Below are positions 32,680 to 42,670 of a DNA stretch of 64,000 bases, piece after piece. The position numbers were made by a program, and so were the translations under genes. Numbering within the stretch: the first letter of the stretch is position 1; each line of letters opens with the position of its first letter. The notes under the pieces were generated by a model, which searched no databases, was not told the origin of the DNA, and saw only the letters and a program-made list of their open reading frames with translations. Source of the DNA: Aralia elata (lineage: Eukaryota > Streptophyta > Magnoliopsida > Apiales > Araliaceae); contig CM068379.1 of the NCBI GenBank assembly GCA_034770075.1, positions 43,221,130 to 43,285,129 on the forward strand. The letters run 5' to 3'.

Positions 32680-32687
32680 TATAAATA
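32680..32687 (+). promoter_or_regulatory. TATA box of the Athila D LTR
   Basis: TATAAATA in the context GGAGGCTATAAATAAT lies about 85 bp after the GC block, and again at 43762-43769 in the 3' LTR. A start site some 30 bp downstream is expected but not shown. Confidence 0.6.
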
Positions 32688-33822
32688 ATATCTTCTAAGC
32701 TACATATCAGGTAGCTAGAGAGAGGGAGGCTACAAAATACATCAACCAACAGAGCTCAAGGCTGCAAATCAAGCTAAATCAAGCCAAAAGCCAAGGAACT
32801 CAGTCAAGAAGAATTGCAAGGCCAAGGCGGAGAGTTGGAAACCATCAGCAACCAAAGGAACACCAACTCAATAGCTCCAAAAGTGGTTTCATTTCTTGAT
32901 TTCTACCTTCTTTGTAATTCGAATTTGACAATGTATCAATTGAAAATGATGTTTATTGTAGCTATAATGAACTAACCTTCTATTCTAAGATTGTAATGGA
33001 ACCCAACACTTAATTTGAATTGAATTCTCTCTCTATTGATTTTAGTTATGCATGTGTGAATTGATTGTCATAACCTTTGCTTCTAGATTAATTGCTTGGC
33101 CCGTAATTACCGTGGGAACCTATATGAACTTGACGAACGGATTATAGGTTAAGACCTAGTATGATAACATGCGAAAGTATAGATTGTTGTGGGTTATTAA
33201 TTGGATTAAGTGACGTGTGTCTTATTAATTATCTGCAATAATAGGTATCTTGATAGTAGTTGGGATAGATATATACCTAATTACCGCATGCAACCTATTG
33301 AGAATCTAGTCTTAATGACTTTCCGACGTGAAAGTTGGTAATTGAAGGGAGGATTATTTAGATTTGGTGACACGTGTCTAGTAATCATTCCTAAAATTAG
33401 TCTCTTGATAGTGTATAGGATAGACATATACCTATACACCGCTTAGGAAGATTCGTGATTGACCATCGACAGAGGCTCTTATGTAGTTTTGACTTCTCGG
33501 TTGTCAATTCGTATGCTATAACTAAATGAAAAGAGAGAGTTAGGAGATTCAAATGACGTGTTGGGGGAAATTGTAATCTTAGACCCTCTTATCTTGATAT
33601 TTTACCGCACTTTACTCATTATTTGACTTGTGAACTCAACCAATCAACAAATTATCAAATCTTCATTGTTTAAATTAGATCAATTTGATAGACGATTGGT
33701 ACTTGGTTATTATTTGTCACAATTCCCTGTGGGTTCGACTCATATCTTATCATATATTACTTGTTGACCGTGTATACTTGCACGTGTGTGTTTATCGATA
33801 GCTAAATCGACCAACAAGTTTT

Positions 33823-33840
33823 TGGCGCCGTTGCCGGGGA
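33823..33840 (+). other. Primer-binding site of Athila D
   Basis: TGGCGCCGTTGCCGGGGA starts six bases after the LTR end, the intact tRNA-Asp-type site of the Athila lineage. Confidence 0.9.
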
Positions 33841-33942
33841 ATTGTTTTCTAATAATTATACCAATATCAATTCCATTCAACTTGGTCTCTTTTTAGACTT
33901 GTATATAATTTTCATTTTGTTTTGTAGGTATTCTTGATTTGT

Positions 33943-36900
33943 ATGCCACGCTCACGTGATCTTGAGTTAATTCCTTACGATCCCGAGATCGAGAGAAATA
34001 TTCGACGACTACGTAGAGAACGAGTTCGGGGTATACCCAATCAAGATACCATGGCTGAGGAGGAGCCTAAAACCTTGAGGGAGTACGCCATGCCTCTTGT
34101 CACAGATTTGCACTCAAGCATTTCTAGGCCAGCCATTGAGGCCAATCACTTCGAAATTAAGCCTGGAACCATCCAAATGGTTAAAAACTGTTTGCAGTTT
34201 GGTGGGTTGCCCAATGACGACCCAAATGCTCATTTGGTGAGTTTTCTGGAAATTTGTGACACATTCAAGTACACTCAAGTGACTGATGATGCGATTAGAC
34301 TCCGACTTTTTCCTTTCACACTCCGTGACAAGGCAAAGAGTTGGTTACATTCGCTCCCCTCGGGCTCAATTACTAAGTGGGATGACTTAGCCCAGAAATT
34401 TTTGGCAAAGTTCTTCCCACCCGCGAAAACTGCAAGATTGAGGAATGACATCACTTCGTTTGTTCAATACGATTCTGAGTCCTTGTATGAAGCTTGGGAA
34501 AGGTTCAAGGATCTAATTAGGAGATGTCCACACCATGGTTTGCCTCAATGGTTGCAAGTTGAGATTTTTTATAATGGGTTGACCAACGCCACTCGATCTA
34601 GTGTTGACGCAGCTGCAGGTGGTAGTTTAATGGGGAAGAATTTTGCGGAAGCCTACAAACTATTGGAAACCATGGCTGCAAATATTTATCAATGGCCTTC
34701 GGAGAGGAAAATGCCACCAAAGGCAGCAGGAAAATTTGAGGTGGATCATCTCACCTCAATTACCGCACAGCTGGCCGCACTCACAAAGGAAGTGAAAAAT
34801 TTAGGAACTCATTCTGTGCAGAGCATTTCTGAAACCTGTGAGTTGTGTGTTGGAAATCATCCTACCGAGCAATGCCCCATCAATGCAGAATCCGTACAGT
34901 TCGTTGGTAATTACAATAGACAGCAAAACAACCCCCATTCCAATCACTACAATCCTGGATGGAAAAATCACCCAAATTTCTCATGGAGCAACAACAATAA
35001 CAACCAAACCCAATATTCAGCTCCTAGGCATCAATATCCCCCAGGATTCCAAAATCAAACTCAATCACACCATCAAACCCAATCACACCAACAAGCCTCA
35101 ACCCCACCTTTGCCACAACAGGAGAAAAAGCCTAGTGGGGACGAGTTATTGGCTCAATTGGTTGCACAACATAGCGCTTCGATACGGAATATAGAGCTTC
35201 AGCTTGGGCAGATTGCAAGCGCCATGAATATCCGTCCCCCTGGTGCCTTACCTAGTGACACTGAAGTTAATCCGAAAAGAGATGGTAAGGAGCATTGCAA
35301 GGCTGTGACTTTGAGAAGTGGGAAGGAGCTACCGGAAGTTGTGAATGAGGGTCCAGCTGAAGCGGTGGTCGAGGATGTGAATGGGGAGAAAGAGGAAGAA
35401 AAGAGAAAAGAAGAAGAAAAGGAAAAAGAGCCAGTGCCAAAACCAGTGGGGAGCAAGCAAGTCCCTATGTATCCACCATGCCCATTTCCACAACGTCAGC
35501 AGAAATTAAAGTTGGATAAGCAATTCTCTAAGTTCTTGGAGGTTTTCAAGAAATTGCACATAAACATCCCATTCGCTGAGGCATTGGAACAAATGCCTAG
35601 TTATGTGAAGTTCATGAAAGAAATCTTGTCAAGAAAGAGAAGGCTTGAGGAGTTTGAGACGGTGGCACTAACCGAAGAATGTAGTGCTGTATTACAAAGG
35701 AAGTTACCACCAAAGTTGAAAGATCCGGGGAGTTTCACGATTCCTTGCACAATTGGTAACCAATTCTTTGGCAAGGCCCTATGTGATTTGGGGGCAAGCA
35801 TCAATCTAATGCCACTCTCAATTTATCAACAGCTGGGATTAAGTGAGGCAAAACCTACAAATGTTACATTGCAACTTGCGGATAGGTCTCTCACATACCC
35901 AAGAGGCATAGTAGAAGACGTGCTTGTCAAGGTGGACAAGTTTATTTTTCCAGCGGATTTCATTGTCCTTGATTTCGAAGAAGACAGGGAGATACCTATC
36001 ATCCTTGGGCGCCCATTCTTAGCCACAGGCAGAACTTTGATTGATGTGCAAAAAGGAGAGCTAACCATGCGTGTCCAAGACCAAGAGGTAACTTTTAACG
36101 TTTTTAAAGCAATGAAATTTCCTAATGTGCAGGATGAATGTTTCAGGATAGACTTGATTGACGAGGCGGTGGAAGAGGTGTTCACAGCAACTTATGAAGT
36201 TGACCCTTTTGAAGAATTGCTAGGAGAATCACTTGAGAGTGAACCTCTATTTCCTAACGAAATGGTAAATGTGCTGAATGTTCCCCCACGTTTTATCAAG
36301 TTTAAGCAGCTATTTGAACCGTTAGATAGACCAAGCAGCTCTAGTACCATTGCAAAATCCTCATGGGAGGAGCCACCTATTTTGGAGCTCAAACCATTGC
36401 CAATCCATTTGAGGTATGCTTATTTGGGTAATGCTAGTACTTTGCCTGTTATTGTGTCTGCTTCACTTGATGATGTGCAGGAAAACAAATTGCTAAGAGT
36501 GCTACGCGAGTACAAAACAGCCTTAGGTTGGTCCATTGCCGACATCAAGGGAATTAGCCCTGCTTTTTGTATGCACAAGATCATATTGGAAGATGAGGCC
36601 AAACCTGTGGTTGAGCATCAGCGTAGATTGAACCCCGTCATGAAGGAGGTGGTCAAGAAGGAAATTATCAAATTGCTCGATGCCGGCATCATCTATCCCA
36701 TTTCAGACAGTCCATGGGTCAGTCCAGTGCAATGTGTTCCAAAGAAGGGGGGCATGACAGTGGTATCTAATGAAAACAACGAGTTGATCCCAACTAGAAC
36801 TGTCACCGGATGGAGAGTTTGCATGGACTACAGAAGGTTGAACAAGACTACGTGCAAGGATCATTTTCCGCTCCCATTCATTGATCAAATGCTAGACAGG

Positions 36901-39285
36901 TTGGCGGGACATGAATTCTATTGTCTCTTGGATGGATACTCGGGCTACAACCAAATTGCCATTGCCCCCGAAGATCAAGAGAAAACGACGTTCACTTGCC
37001 CATATGGGACCTTTGCTTTCAGAAGAATGTCATTTGGGTTATGCAACGCACCCGCCACCTTCCAAGGATGTATGATGGCTATATTCTCTGATATGGTTGA
37101 GCAAGGATTGGAGGTTTTCATGGACGATTTCTCGGTTTTTGGAGATTCATTCGACTTATGCCTAGAAAACCTTGTGAAAGTGCTGAAACGATGTGTTGAG
37201 ACAAATTTGGTGCTTAATTGGGAGAAATGCCACTTCATGGTGCAAGAAGGGATTATTTTGGGGCATAGAGTATCTTCAAAGGGGCTGGAGGTTGATAAGG
37301 CCAAGATCGAGACCATTGAGAGGCTTCCTCCACCAACAAACGTCAAGGGAATCCGTAGTTTCCTTGGACATGCTGGATTTTATAGGCGGTTTATCAAGGA
37401 TTTCTCAAAAGTTGCAAAACCGCTGTGTAGTCTCCTTGAGAAAGACACTCCTTTTGTCTTCGATCATGCATGTTTAGAGGCTTTTGAGTTACTCAGGAAG
37501 AAGCTTGTAAGTGCACCTATTATCGTGGCCCCGGATTGGAATCTTCCGTTCGAATTGATGTGCGACGCTAGCGATTTTGCAATTGGTGCTGTATTGGGCC
37601 ATCGCAAGGACAAGGTCTTTCATGTGATATATTATGCTAGCAAGACACTAACTGGAGCTCAACTTAATTACACAACAACGGAGAAGGAATTGCTTGCTAT
37701 CGTGTATGCCTTTGACAAATTTCGTGCATATCTCATTGGCACCAAGGTCATTGTGTACACGGACCATTCTGCCATTAAGTACTTAATAGCAAAGAAGGAC
37801 GCAAAGCCACGCTTGATTCGATGGGTTTTATTGCTTCAAGAGTTCGATCTTGAGATTAGAGATAAGAAGGGAACCGAGAATCAAGTGGCGGATCATTTGT
37901 CTAGGCTGGAAAGTGCAGACCATGAGGCGGGAGACGATGTCATGATTAATGAATTTTTCCCGGATGAACAGCTTTTCGCCATCACTCATGAGGTGCCATG
38001 GTATGCTGACTATGTCAACTATGTGGTGAGCCATGTCCTACCACCCGAGCTGAGCTATCAACAAAAAAGGAAATTCTTGCACGATGTGAAGCATTATTTC
38101 TGGGACGAACCTTTTCTGTTTAAGCAATGTGCTGACCAACTGATCCGGAAGTGCGTACCTCAATCTGAGATGGAAAGTATCTTGCAACATTGTCATGCCT
38201 CAGCTTTTGGTGGGCACTATGGCGGAGAAAGAACAGCGGCAAAGGTGCTTCAATCTGGTTTTTATTGGCCAACCCTGTTCAAGGACGCCCAGGTGTTTGT
38301 GCTGAAATGCGATCGATGTCAAAGAGTAGGGAACATTTCCAGGCGTCATGAGATGCCACTAACCACAATCTTAGAGGTCGAGATATTTGACATCTGGGGT
38401 ATCGATTTTATGGGCCCGTTTCCCTCTTCGTTCAACAATTTGTATATCATTGTGGCTGTAGATTACGTGTCAAAATGGGTTGAAGCAGCAGCGACACCCA
38501 CCAATGATACCAAAGTGGTGCTAAAGTTCCTTCGAAAAAATGTTTTCACAAGATTCGGAACTCCGCGTGCAATAATTAGCGATGAAGGGTCGCACTTTTG
38601 TAACAAGAACTTTAATGCCCTTCTTGCCAAATATGGGGTAACCCATAAAATTGCCACGGCCTATCATCCTCAAACAAGTGGTCAGGTGGAGGTATCCAAT
38701 AGAGAGGTGAAAAGGATTTTAGAGAAGGTTGTCAACCCGGATAGAAAGGACTGGTCATTGAAGCTTGATGACGCCTTATGGGCGTATAGGACGGCATACA
38801 AAACTCCAATCGGGATGTCACCATATCAGCTTGTGTATGGGAAAGCATGTCATCTACCGGTGGAACTTGAACACAGTGCTTATTGGGCCATCCGGAAGCT
38901 AAATTTTGATTTGAATGCCGCGGGAGAGAAACGCCTCTTACAACTCAATGAGATGGATGAGTTCCGTCTCCAGTCCTATGAGAATGCAAAGCTCTATAAG
39001 GAGAGAGTCAAGAGGTGGCACGATAAGAAGATAATCGATCGGAAGTTTGAGGCTGGACAACCCGTCCTACTTTACAACTCTCGGTTGAAGCTATTTCCCG
39101 GTAAACTCAAATCACGATGGTCAGGGCCATTCTATATCAATCATGTTTTCCCGCATGGTGCAATTGAACTGCGGGATGATAAGACAAACCAATTGTTTAA
39201 GGTGAACGGACAAAGAATTAAGCACTATTGGGGTGGCGACATTGAACGCCAAAAGACCTCAATTAGTCTCGTCGATCCGAAATGA
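33943..39285 (+). CDS. gag-pol: Athila D gag-pol polyprotein, uninterrupted (1780 codons)
   Basis: The first ATG after the primer site, 33943 (MPRSRDLELIPYD), matches the start of Athila F, so I prefer it to upstream non-ATG codons. Gag covers about residues 1-500, with a zinc-knuckle-like CELCVGNHPTEQC at 299. Protease follows with DLGASINLMPLS (Asp 615). RT has VCMDYRRLNK and catalytic FMDD (1059-1062). RNase H has MCDASDFA (Asp 1208) and YTDHSA (Asp 1274). Integrase has an HHCC site (GGHYGGERTAA; CDRCQ) and the D,D-35-E core at Asp 1488, Asp 1547 and Glu 1583. The protein makes the particle, copies the RNA and inserts the DNA. One oddity: RT reads TFQGCMMAIF where Athila A and F read TFQRCM. 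No frameshift or stop is present. Confidence 0.95.
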   Translation: MPRSRDLELIPYDPEIERNIRRLRRERVRGIPNQDTMAEEEPKTLREYAMPLVTDLHSSISRPAIEANHFEIKPGTIQMVKNCLQFGGLPNDDPNAHLVSFLEICDTFKYTQVTDDAIRLRLFPFTLRDKAKSWLHSLPSGSITKWDDLAQKFLAKFFPPAKTARLRNDITSFVQYDSESLYEAWERFKDLIRRCPHHGLPQWLQVEIFYNGLTNATRSSVDAAAGGSLMGKNFAEAYKLLETMAANIYQWPSERKMPPKAAGKFEVDHLTSITAQLAALTKEVKNLGTHSVQSISETCELCVGNHPTEQCPINAESVQFVGNYNRQQNNPHSNHYNPGWKNHPNFSWSNNNNNQTQYSAPRHQYPPGFQNQTQSHHQTQSHQQASTPPLPQQEKKPSGDELLAQLVAQHSASIRNIELQLGQIASAMNIRPPGALPSDTEVNPKRDGKEHCKAVTLRSGKELPEVVNEGPAEAVVEDVNGEKEEEKRKEEEKEKEPVPKPVGSKQVPMYPPCPFPQRQQKLKLDKQFSKFLEVFKKLHINIPFAEALEQMPSYVKFMKEILSRKRRLEEFETVALTEECSAVLQRKLPPKLKDPGSFTIPCTIGNQFFGKALCDLGASINLMPLSIYQQLGLSEAKPTNVTLQLADRSLTYPRGIVEDVLVKVDKFIFPADFIVLDFEEDREIPIILGRPFLATGRTLIDVQKGELTMRVQDQEVTFNVFKAMKFPNVQDECFRIDLIDEAVEEVFTATYEVDPFEELLGESLESEPLFPNEMVNVLNVPPRFIKFKQLFEPLDRPSSSSTIAKSSWEEPPILELKPLPIHLRYAYLGNASTLPVIVSASLDDVQENKLLRVLREYKTALGWSIADIKGISPAFCMHKIILEDEAKPVVEHQRRLNPVMKEVVKKEIIKLLDAGIIYPISDSPWVSPVQCVPKKGGMTVVSNENNELIPTRTVTGWRVCMDYRRLNKTTCKDHFPLPFIDQMLDRLAGHEFYCLLDGYSGYNQIAIAPEDQEKTTFTCPYGTFAFRRMSFGLCNAPATFQGCMMAIFSDMVEQGLEVFMDDFSVFGDSFDLCLENLVKVLKRCVETNLVLNWEKCHFMVQEGIILGHRVSSKGLEVDKAKIETIERLPPPTNVKGIRSFLGHAGFYRRFIKDFSKVAKPLCSLLEKDTPFVFDHACLEAFELLRKKLVSAPIIVAPDWNLPFELMCDASDFAIGAVLGHRKDKVFHVIYYASKTLTGAQLNYTTTEKELLAIVYAFDKFRAYLIGTKVIVYTDHSAIKYLIAKKDAKPRLIRWVLLLQEFDLEIRDKKGTENQVADHLSRLESADHEAGDDVMINEFFPDEQLFAITHEVPWYADYVNYVVSHVLPPELSYQQKRKFLHDVKHYFWDEPFLFKQCADQLIRKCVPQSEMESILQHCHASAFGGHYGGERTAAKVLQSGFYWPTLFKDAQVFVLKCDRCQRVGNISRRHEMPLTTILEVEIFDIWGIDFMGPFPSSFNNLYIIVAVDYVSKWVEAAATPTNDTKVVLKFLRKNVFTRFGTPRAIISDEGSHFCNKNFNALLAKYGVTHKIATAYHPQTSGQVEVSNREVKRILEKVVNPDRKDWSLKLDDALWAYRTAYKTPIGMSPYQLVYGKACHLPVELEHSAYWAIRKLNFDLNAAGEKRLLQLNEMDEFRLQSYENAKLYKERVKRWHDKKIIDRKFEAGQPVLLYNSRLKLFPGKLKSRWSGPFYINHVFPHGAIELRDDKTNQLFKVNGQRIKHYWGGDIERQKTSISLVDPK

Positions 39286-39362
39286 TTGGGGAAGAGTCAG
39301 GCTGAAGACTCTAAATCAAGCGCTAAATGGGAGGCAACCCATTGTTTAGATTTAATTCATTA

Positions 39363-39409
<47 letters not shown>

Positions 39410-40290
39410 AGAAAAATATGATTTTTATCATTAATTGTTTCTAACTTTGTTAATTGTGTTGCTACGTGTAGGTAATTTCATCAAATTTTAGCATTCGAGC
39501 GAAGCATGTCAGCGAAACGCCGACAGCACGCCAGCAGCAGCACGCCCAGCAGCCCAGTCAGGCAGTAGGCGCGGGCGCAGCAGGCGCCGCGCGGGCGCGC
39601 GCGCCCCAGGCGCAGCACATGTGCGCTAGCACTCGGCGTTGGCTTGGGCGCTGGCAGGCGGCAGGCGCGGGCGCGGCGAGCGGACGCGGGCGCGCGCAGC
39701 AGGCGCTAGGCGCAGCGGGCGTAGCAGGCGGGCGGACGAGCAGCAAGTGGCACGCGGGCTGGGCGCCCAGCAGGCGCGCGCGGGCGCGCCCCATGCTGTG
39801 CGGCCGCACCAGGCAGCTGGGGCATGAACTTTTTAAGCTTCTTTTGGCTCATTTAATTCCACCCATTCTTATATCTCTCTCCTCTAACTCTTTAGCCAAC
39901 TTGCATGCTTTGTTCCCAAACTAATTTTCGTGCATCATTACTTCAAATTGGCACCCAATCACGACAACCAATCATCAATTTCATCTTCTAACTTGGATTT
40001 TATCATGAATTTGAAGGTTTTTGAAAGATTTCCATGGCTTTTCAAATGTTTTCCAAGTAAAGGTTACTAAGGGCTTTAAGTTGCAATTTTTCTTGCTTGG
40101 GTGCTGTGTTTTGGTGATTTTTATTAGCAGGTACATATCTAGCTCCCATTGCAAGGCTTTGTGGAGGGTTAGGCGTGCTACCCATTGAACTTACAACTGC
40201 GATTCTAAAGAGTGCACACCACCTGTTCGATCATTTGTCTGTGTGAGGATTCTTGGCTATTTTGGGAAATTTGATCGAAGTTTTTTTGGT
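39286..40290 (+). other. Athila D noncoding region between pol and accessory ORF, with A39 run and GC block
   Basis: After the post-pol block (GTCAGGCTGAAGACT...GGGAGGCAACCC) comes a run of 39 A (39369-39407). A GC-rich stretch follows at about 39490-39835, then AT-rich leader sequence. The GC stretch shares the 15-mer CGCGGGCGCGCGCGC (near 39590) with the LTR block. No gene is visible; Ala/Arg-rich frames are composition artefacts. Confidence 0.7.
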
Positions 40291-41577
40291 ATGGCTCCCA
40301 AACGTCAACGGGGTGAACATTCATCATCCAAACCAACCATAGCCTATGACAAGAAAAAGTTCGTTAGTGCGGAGGCATCCGAGCGTTACCACACTATCAT
40401 GGCCACCAAAACATTAATTCCTGAGAGGGGTATTCTTCCACACGAGACTAATGAATTTGGCATTGCTAACATAATTGAGGAAAGGGGATGGCAGACTTTC
40501 GCCGCACAACCCGAGCCCGCATGTATTTCAATCGTCCGAGAGTTTTATGCCAATGCCATGGAGGCTGACGATTATGTAGTCATGGTTCGGGGCAAAATGG
40601 TGTCTTTTGGCAAGCGAAGCATTGAAGAATATTATAAACTTCCTCGAAGCCATGGCACGGATGAGCTCACTAGGTTGGGAACCGAAAAGCCTAATTGGAA
40701 TGAAATTATTGCAACCTTAGGTAAGCCTGGCGCCCGGTGGACAATGAAAGGGGACGAGCCATTGCATCTACGACAGGGTGATTTAAGCAAGTATGGGAAG
40801 GCGTGGTTATACTTCATAAACGCCAAGCTTTGGCCAACCACCCACGCAACACAAGTGATTCCGATGCGGGCACTAATCTTATTTACCTTGGTTACGGGGC
40901 GTAGCATCAACGTGGGTAGACTGATTCGCAATTCCATAGTGCAAAATGCTAACGGAAAGTCTACAGGTGGATTGCCACACCCATCACTGATCTGTGGTTT
41001 ATGCAAGTTGGCAAAGGTCAAGTGGAACACAAGTGAGATACTTCAACCCCCCTTGACGCCTATCGACAGCCAAGCTATTCGCCACTACAAGGTTTGGAGG
41101 GGTGGGGCGCCGGAGGAGCATGGTGCTGGATACTTACCTTCGTTGCATCCTCCAGAAACTGAGGAAGATGAGGCCAACCCACCACTTAGCATCGAGCACC
41201 CTGAGCTATCTAGCTCTTCAATTGACGTACTTATTGCTGAGATGCGTGAGCTTCGGCGCGAAAATCAAGAGATGAGGGCGGAAATGCAGCGGAATGCGCA
41301 AGAAAGAGAAAAGGAAGCCCGGGAGAGGGAACGTGAACATAGGCGCATGTCTAGGCGCATTAATCATTCGATTCAGCAGGTCAATTCATTGTGTAATTAT
41401 ACTTCCGATTTTTATAAGGCTACCACACAGGTGATCAACAACAACGGGTTCAATACCGGGCCCCTTGCAGTCCAATTCCCAACGACACCTATGTTCCCGG
41501 AATATGACCTTGATTCGAGTGATGATGCAACTGGAGGCAACCACGCAAATAGCAACAGTGCGGATGGTGTTGCTTGA
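40291..41577 (+). CDS. Athila D accessory ORF (plant transposon-protein family), intact
   Basis: ATG 40291 opens MAPKRQRGEHSSS, the same basic N-terminus as in Athila F (MAPKRQRLS), so the in-frame codons upstream are not used. It encodes 428 residues: a globular domain with ISIVREFYANAM, VRGKMVSFGKRSIEEYYKLP, GRSINVGRLI and GGLPHPSLICGLCKLAKV, then a strongly charged heptad stretch (MRAEMQRNAQEREKEARE) and an acidic tail. It belongs to the family Pfam names putative plant transposon protein; no biochemical role is known to me. It is on the sense strand 1 kb after pol, so it needs a spliced or internal-promoter transcript. Being open in both D and F, it seems to be kept by selection. Confidence 0.85.
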   Translation: MAPKRQRGEHSSSKPTIAYDKKKFVSAEASERYHTIMATKTLIPERGILPHETNEFGIANIIEERGWQTFAAQPEPACISIVREFYANAMEADDYVVMVRGKMVSFGKRSIEEYYKLPRSHGTDELTRLGTEKPNWNEIIATLGKPGARWTMKGDEPLHLRQGDLSKYGKAWLYFINAKLWPTTHATQVIPMRALILFTLVTGRSINVGRLIRNSIVQNANGKSTGGLPHPSLICGLCKLAKVKWNTSEILQPPLTPIDSQAIRHYKVWRGGAPEEHGAGYLPSLHPPETEEDEANPPLSIEHPELSSSSIDVLIAEMRELRRENQEMRAEMQRNAQEREKEAREREREHRRMSRRINHSIQQVNSLCNYTSDFYKATTQVINNNGFNTGPLAVQFPTTPMFPEYDLDSSDDATGGNHANSNSADGVA

Positions 41578-42017
41578 TTACCCTCAGTGAAGTTTTCTTT
41601 TTTTCAATTCTGTCTATTATGAACATCGAGGACTATGTTTATTTTAAGTTTGGGGGTAGTAGTATAATGTAGTTATTTTTCGTCTAAGTCGTGTCATGCT
41701 ACAGTAGTATAATGTAGTTATTTTATTTCGTCTAAGTCGTGTCATGCTACAAGAACGGCCAATGATATTCTGCTAGTTATTGTGTTTTCATCTAAGGTAA
41801 GGCTTGAGCATGTTTAGTTACTTCTTAACATTCTGGCTAACCACTCTACTCTTGTTATTTCAGCTCCTCTTGTACACTGTGCACTTGTTTAGTTAGTTAG
41901 TATTGAGAAATCTCATTTACTTAAACGCTTGGGGGATTATACTTGAAATGTACTGAACTCACGTCTGCAACCTTGTATGCTTATTTTAGACTTTCATATA
42001 AGTTTGGGGGAATTAAT

Positions 42018-42052
<35 letters not shown>

Positions 42053-42670
42053 TAAAATTATATTAATGGTTGACCAAGTTTAATTACGTGGCCATTGCTA
42101 CTCGAGTTAATAGATCCTCAGGGGTGTTTTACACCTAATGCCCTAAAGCCATCTGGCTTGGGAGTCATTGATCAAACATTCGTTACATGGGTAGCTCTGA
42201 ATAGCCTAATGTGATTAGACATCGCACGGTCATGCAATTAGTTAAGGTGAGACGGAGCGTAAAACGCACTCACCAGTATGATTACTCACTACTGCAATAA
42301 TCCCTTGGGAACCCCTTTTCTTTTATGGTCGTCTTGTTTGGTATTTATCAAGGTAATGATGAGTTTGTAGATTTATAGTATAACCCCTCATATATTGAGT
42401 TCATGAGTTAGCTCTTTCCTAACTCGCATAAATAGATAGCACACTCACACACACACACATTGCTGAGATCTTGAGTAGCAGTGAGTTTAGAAATTTTGTT
42501 TAGTTGTAACTTTACGTTGTTCTTGGGCCCTTTTTTTTTTGATCTTTTTCCTTTGAGGCCAATTCTTGGAGTCGTTCTCTTCTAATTCAGTTGTTGTTTG
42601 TGTTTATGTTAATAAATTAGTATATCTATGTTTACTTGAGGACAAGCAAAGATTTAAGTTTGGGGGTATT
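41578..42670 (+). other. Athila D 3' region: duplications, PPT-like words, conserved hairpins, polypurine tract
   Basis: PPT-like AAGTTTGGGGGT occurs at 41646-41657, again at 42000-42010 and as the true tract at 42656-42670 before the LTR. A 45-48 bp direct duplication lies at 41658-41702 and 41703-41750. There is an A25 run at 42018-42042. A three-hairpin module (about 42109-42215) matches sequence in Athila F. No gene is visible. Confidence 0.7.
42246..42274 (+). other. Hairpin with invariant GCGTAAAACGC tip (Athila D)
   Basis: The outer stem is GGTGAG (42246-42251) with CTCACC (42269-42274); the inner stem is GCGT/ACGC with an AAA loop; the internal loop is ACGGA against A. Compared with Athila C hairpin 1, two outer pairs change on both sides. 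Confidence 0.6.

Larger units (their letters stand above)
31602..33816 (+). repeat. Athila D 5' LTR (2215 bp)
   Basis: It starts TGATGAGTGCG and ends CCAACA. A direct duplication of about 150 bp (31858-32010 and 32011-32130, both with GGGCGTGCACGGCGT) leads into a GC-rich block, then a TATA box at 32680. The last 1.1 kb is ordinary AT-rich LTR sequence. Confidence 0.95.

Noticed and set aside
31719..32749. Long open frames on both strands of the Athila D 5' LTR (Ala/Arg/Pro/Gly-rich)
   Set aside because: They lie in the GC-rich repeat block, where stops are rare by composition. Several frames are open at once, none resembles a protein family, and the same frames differ in length in the 3' LTR (42788-43831).
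33934..33942. Starting Athila D gag-pol at the non-ATG codon 33934
   Set aside because: The ATG at 33943 gives the MPRSRD start that matches MPPRRN in Athila F.
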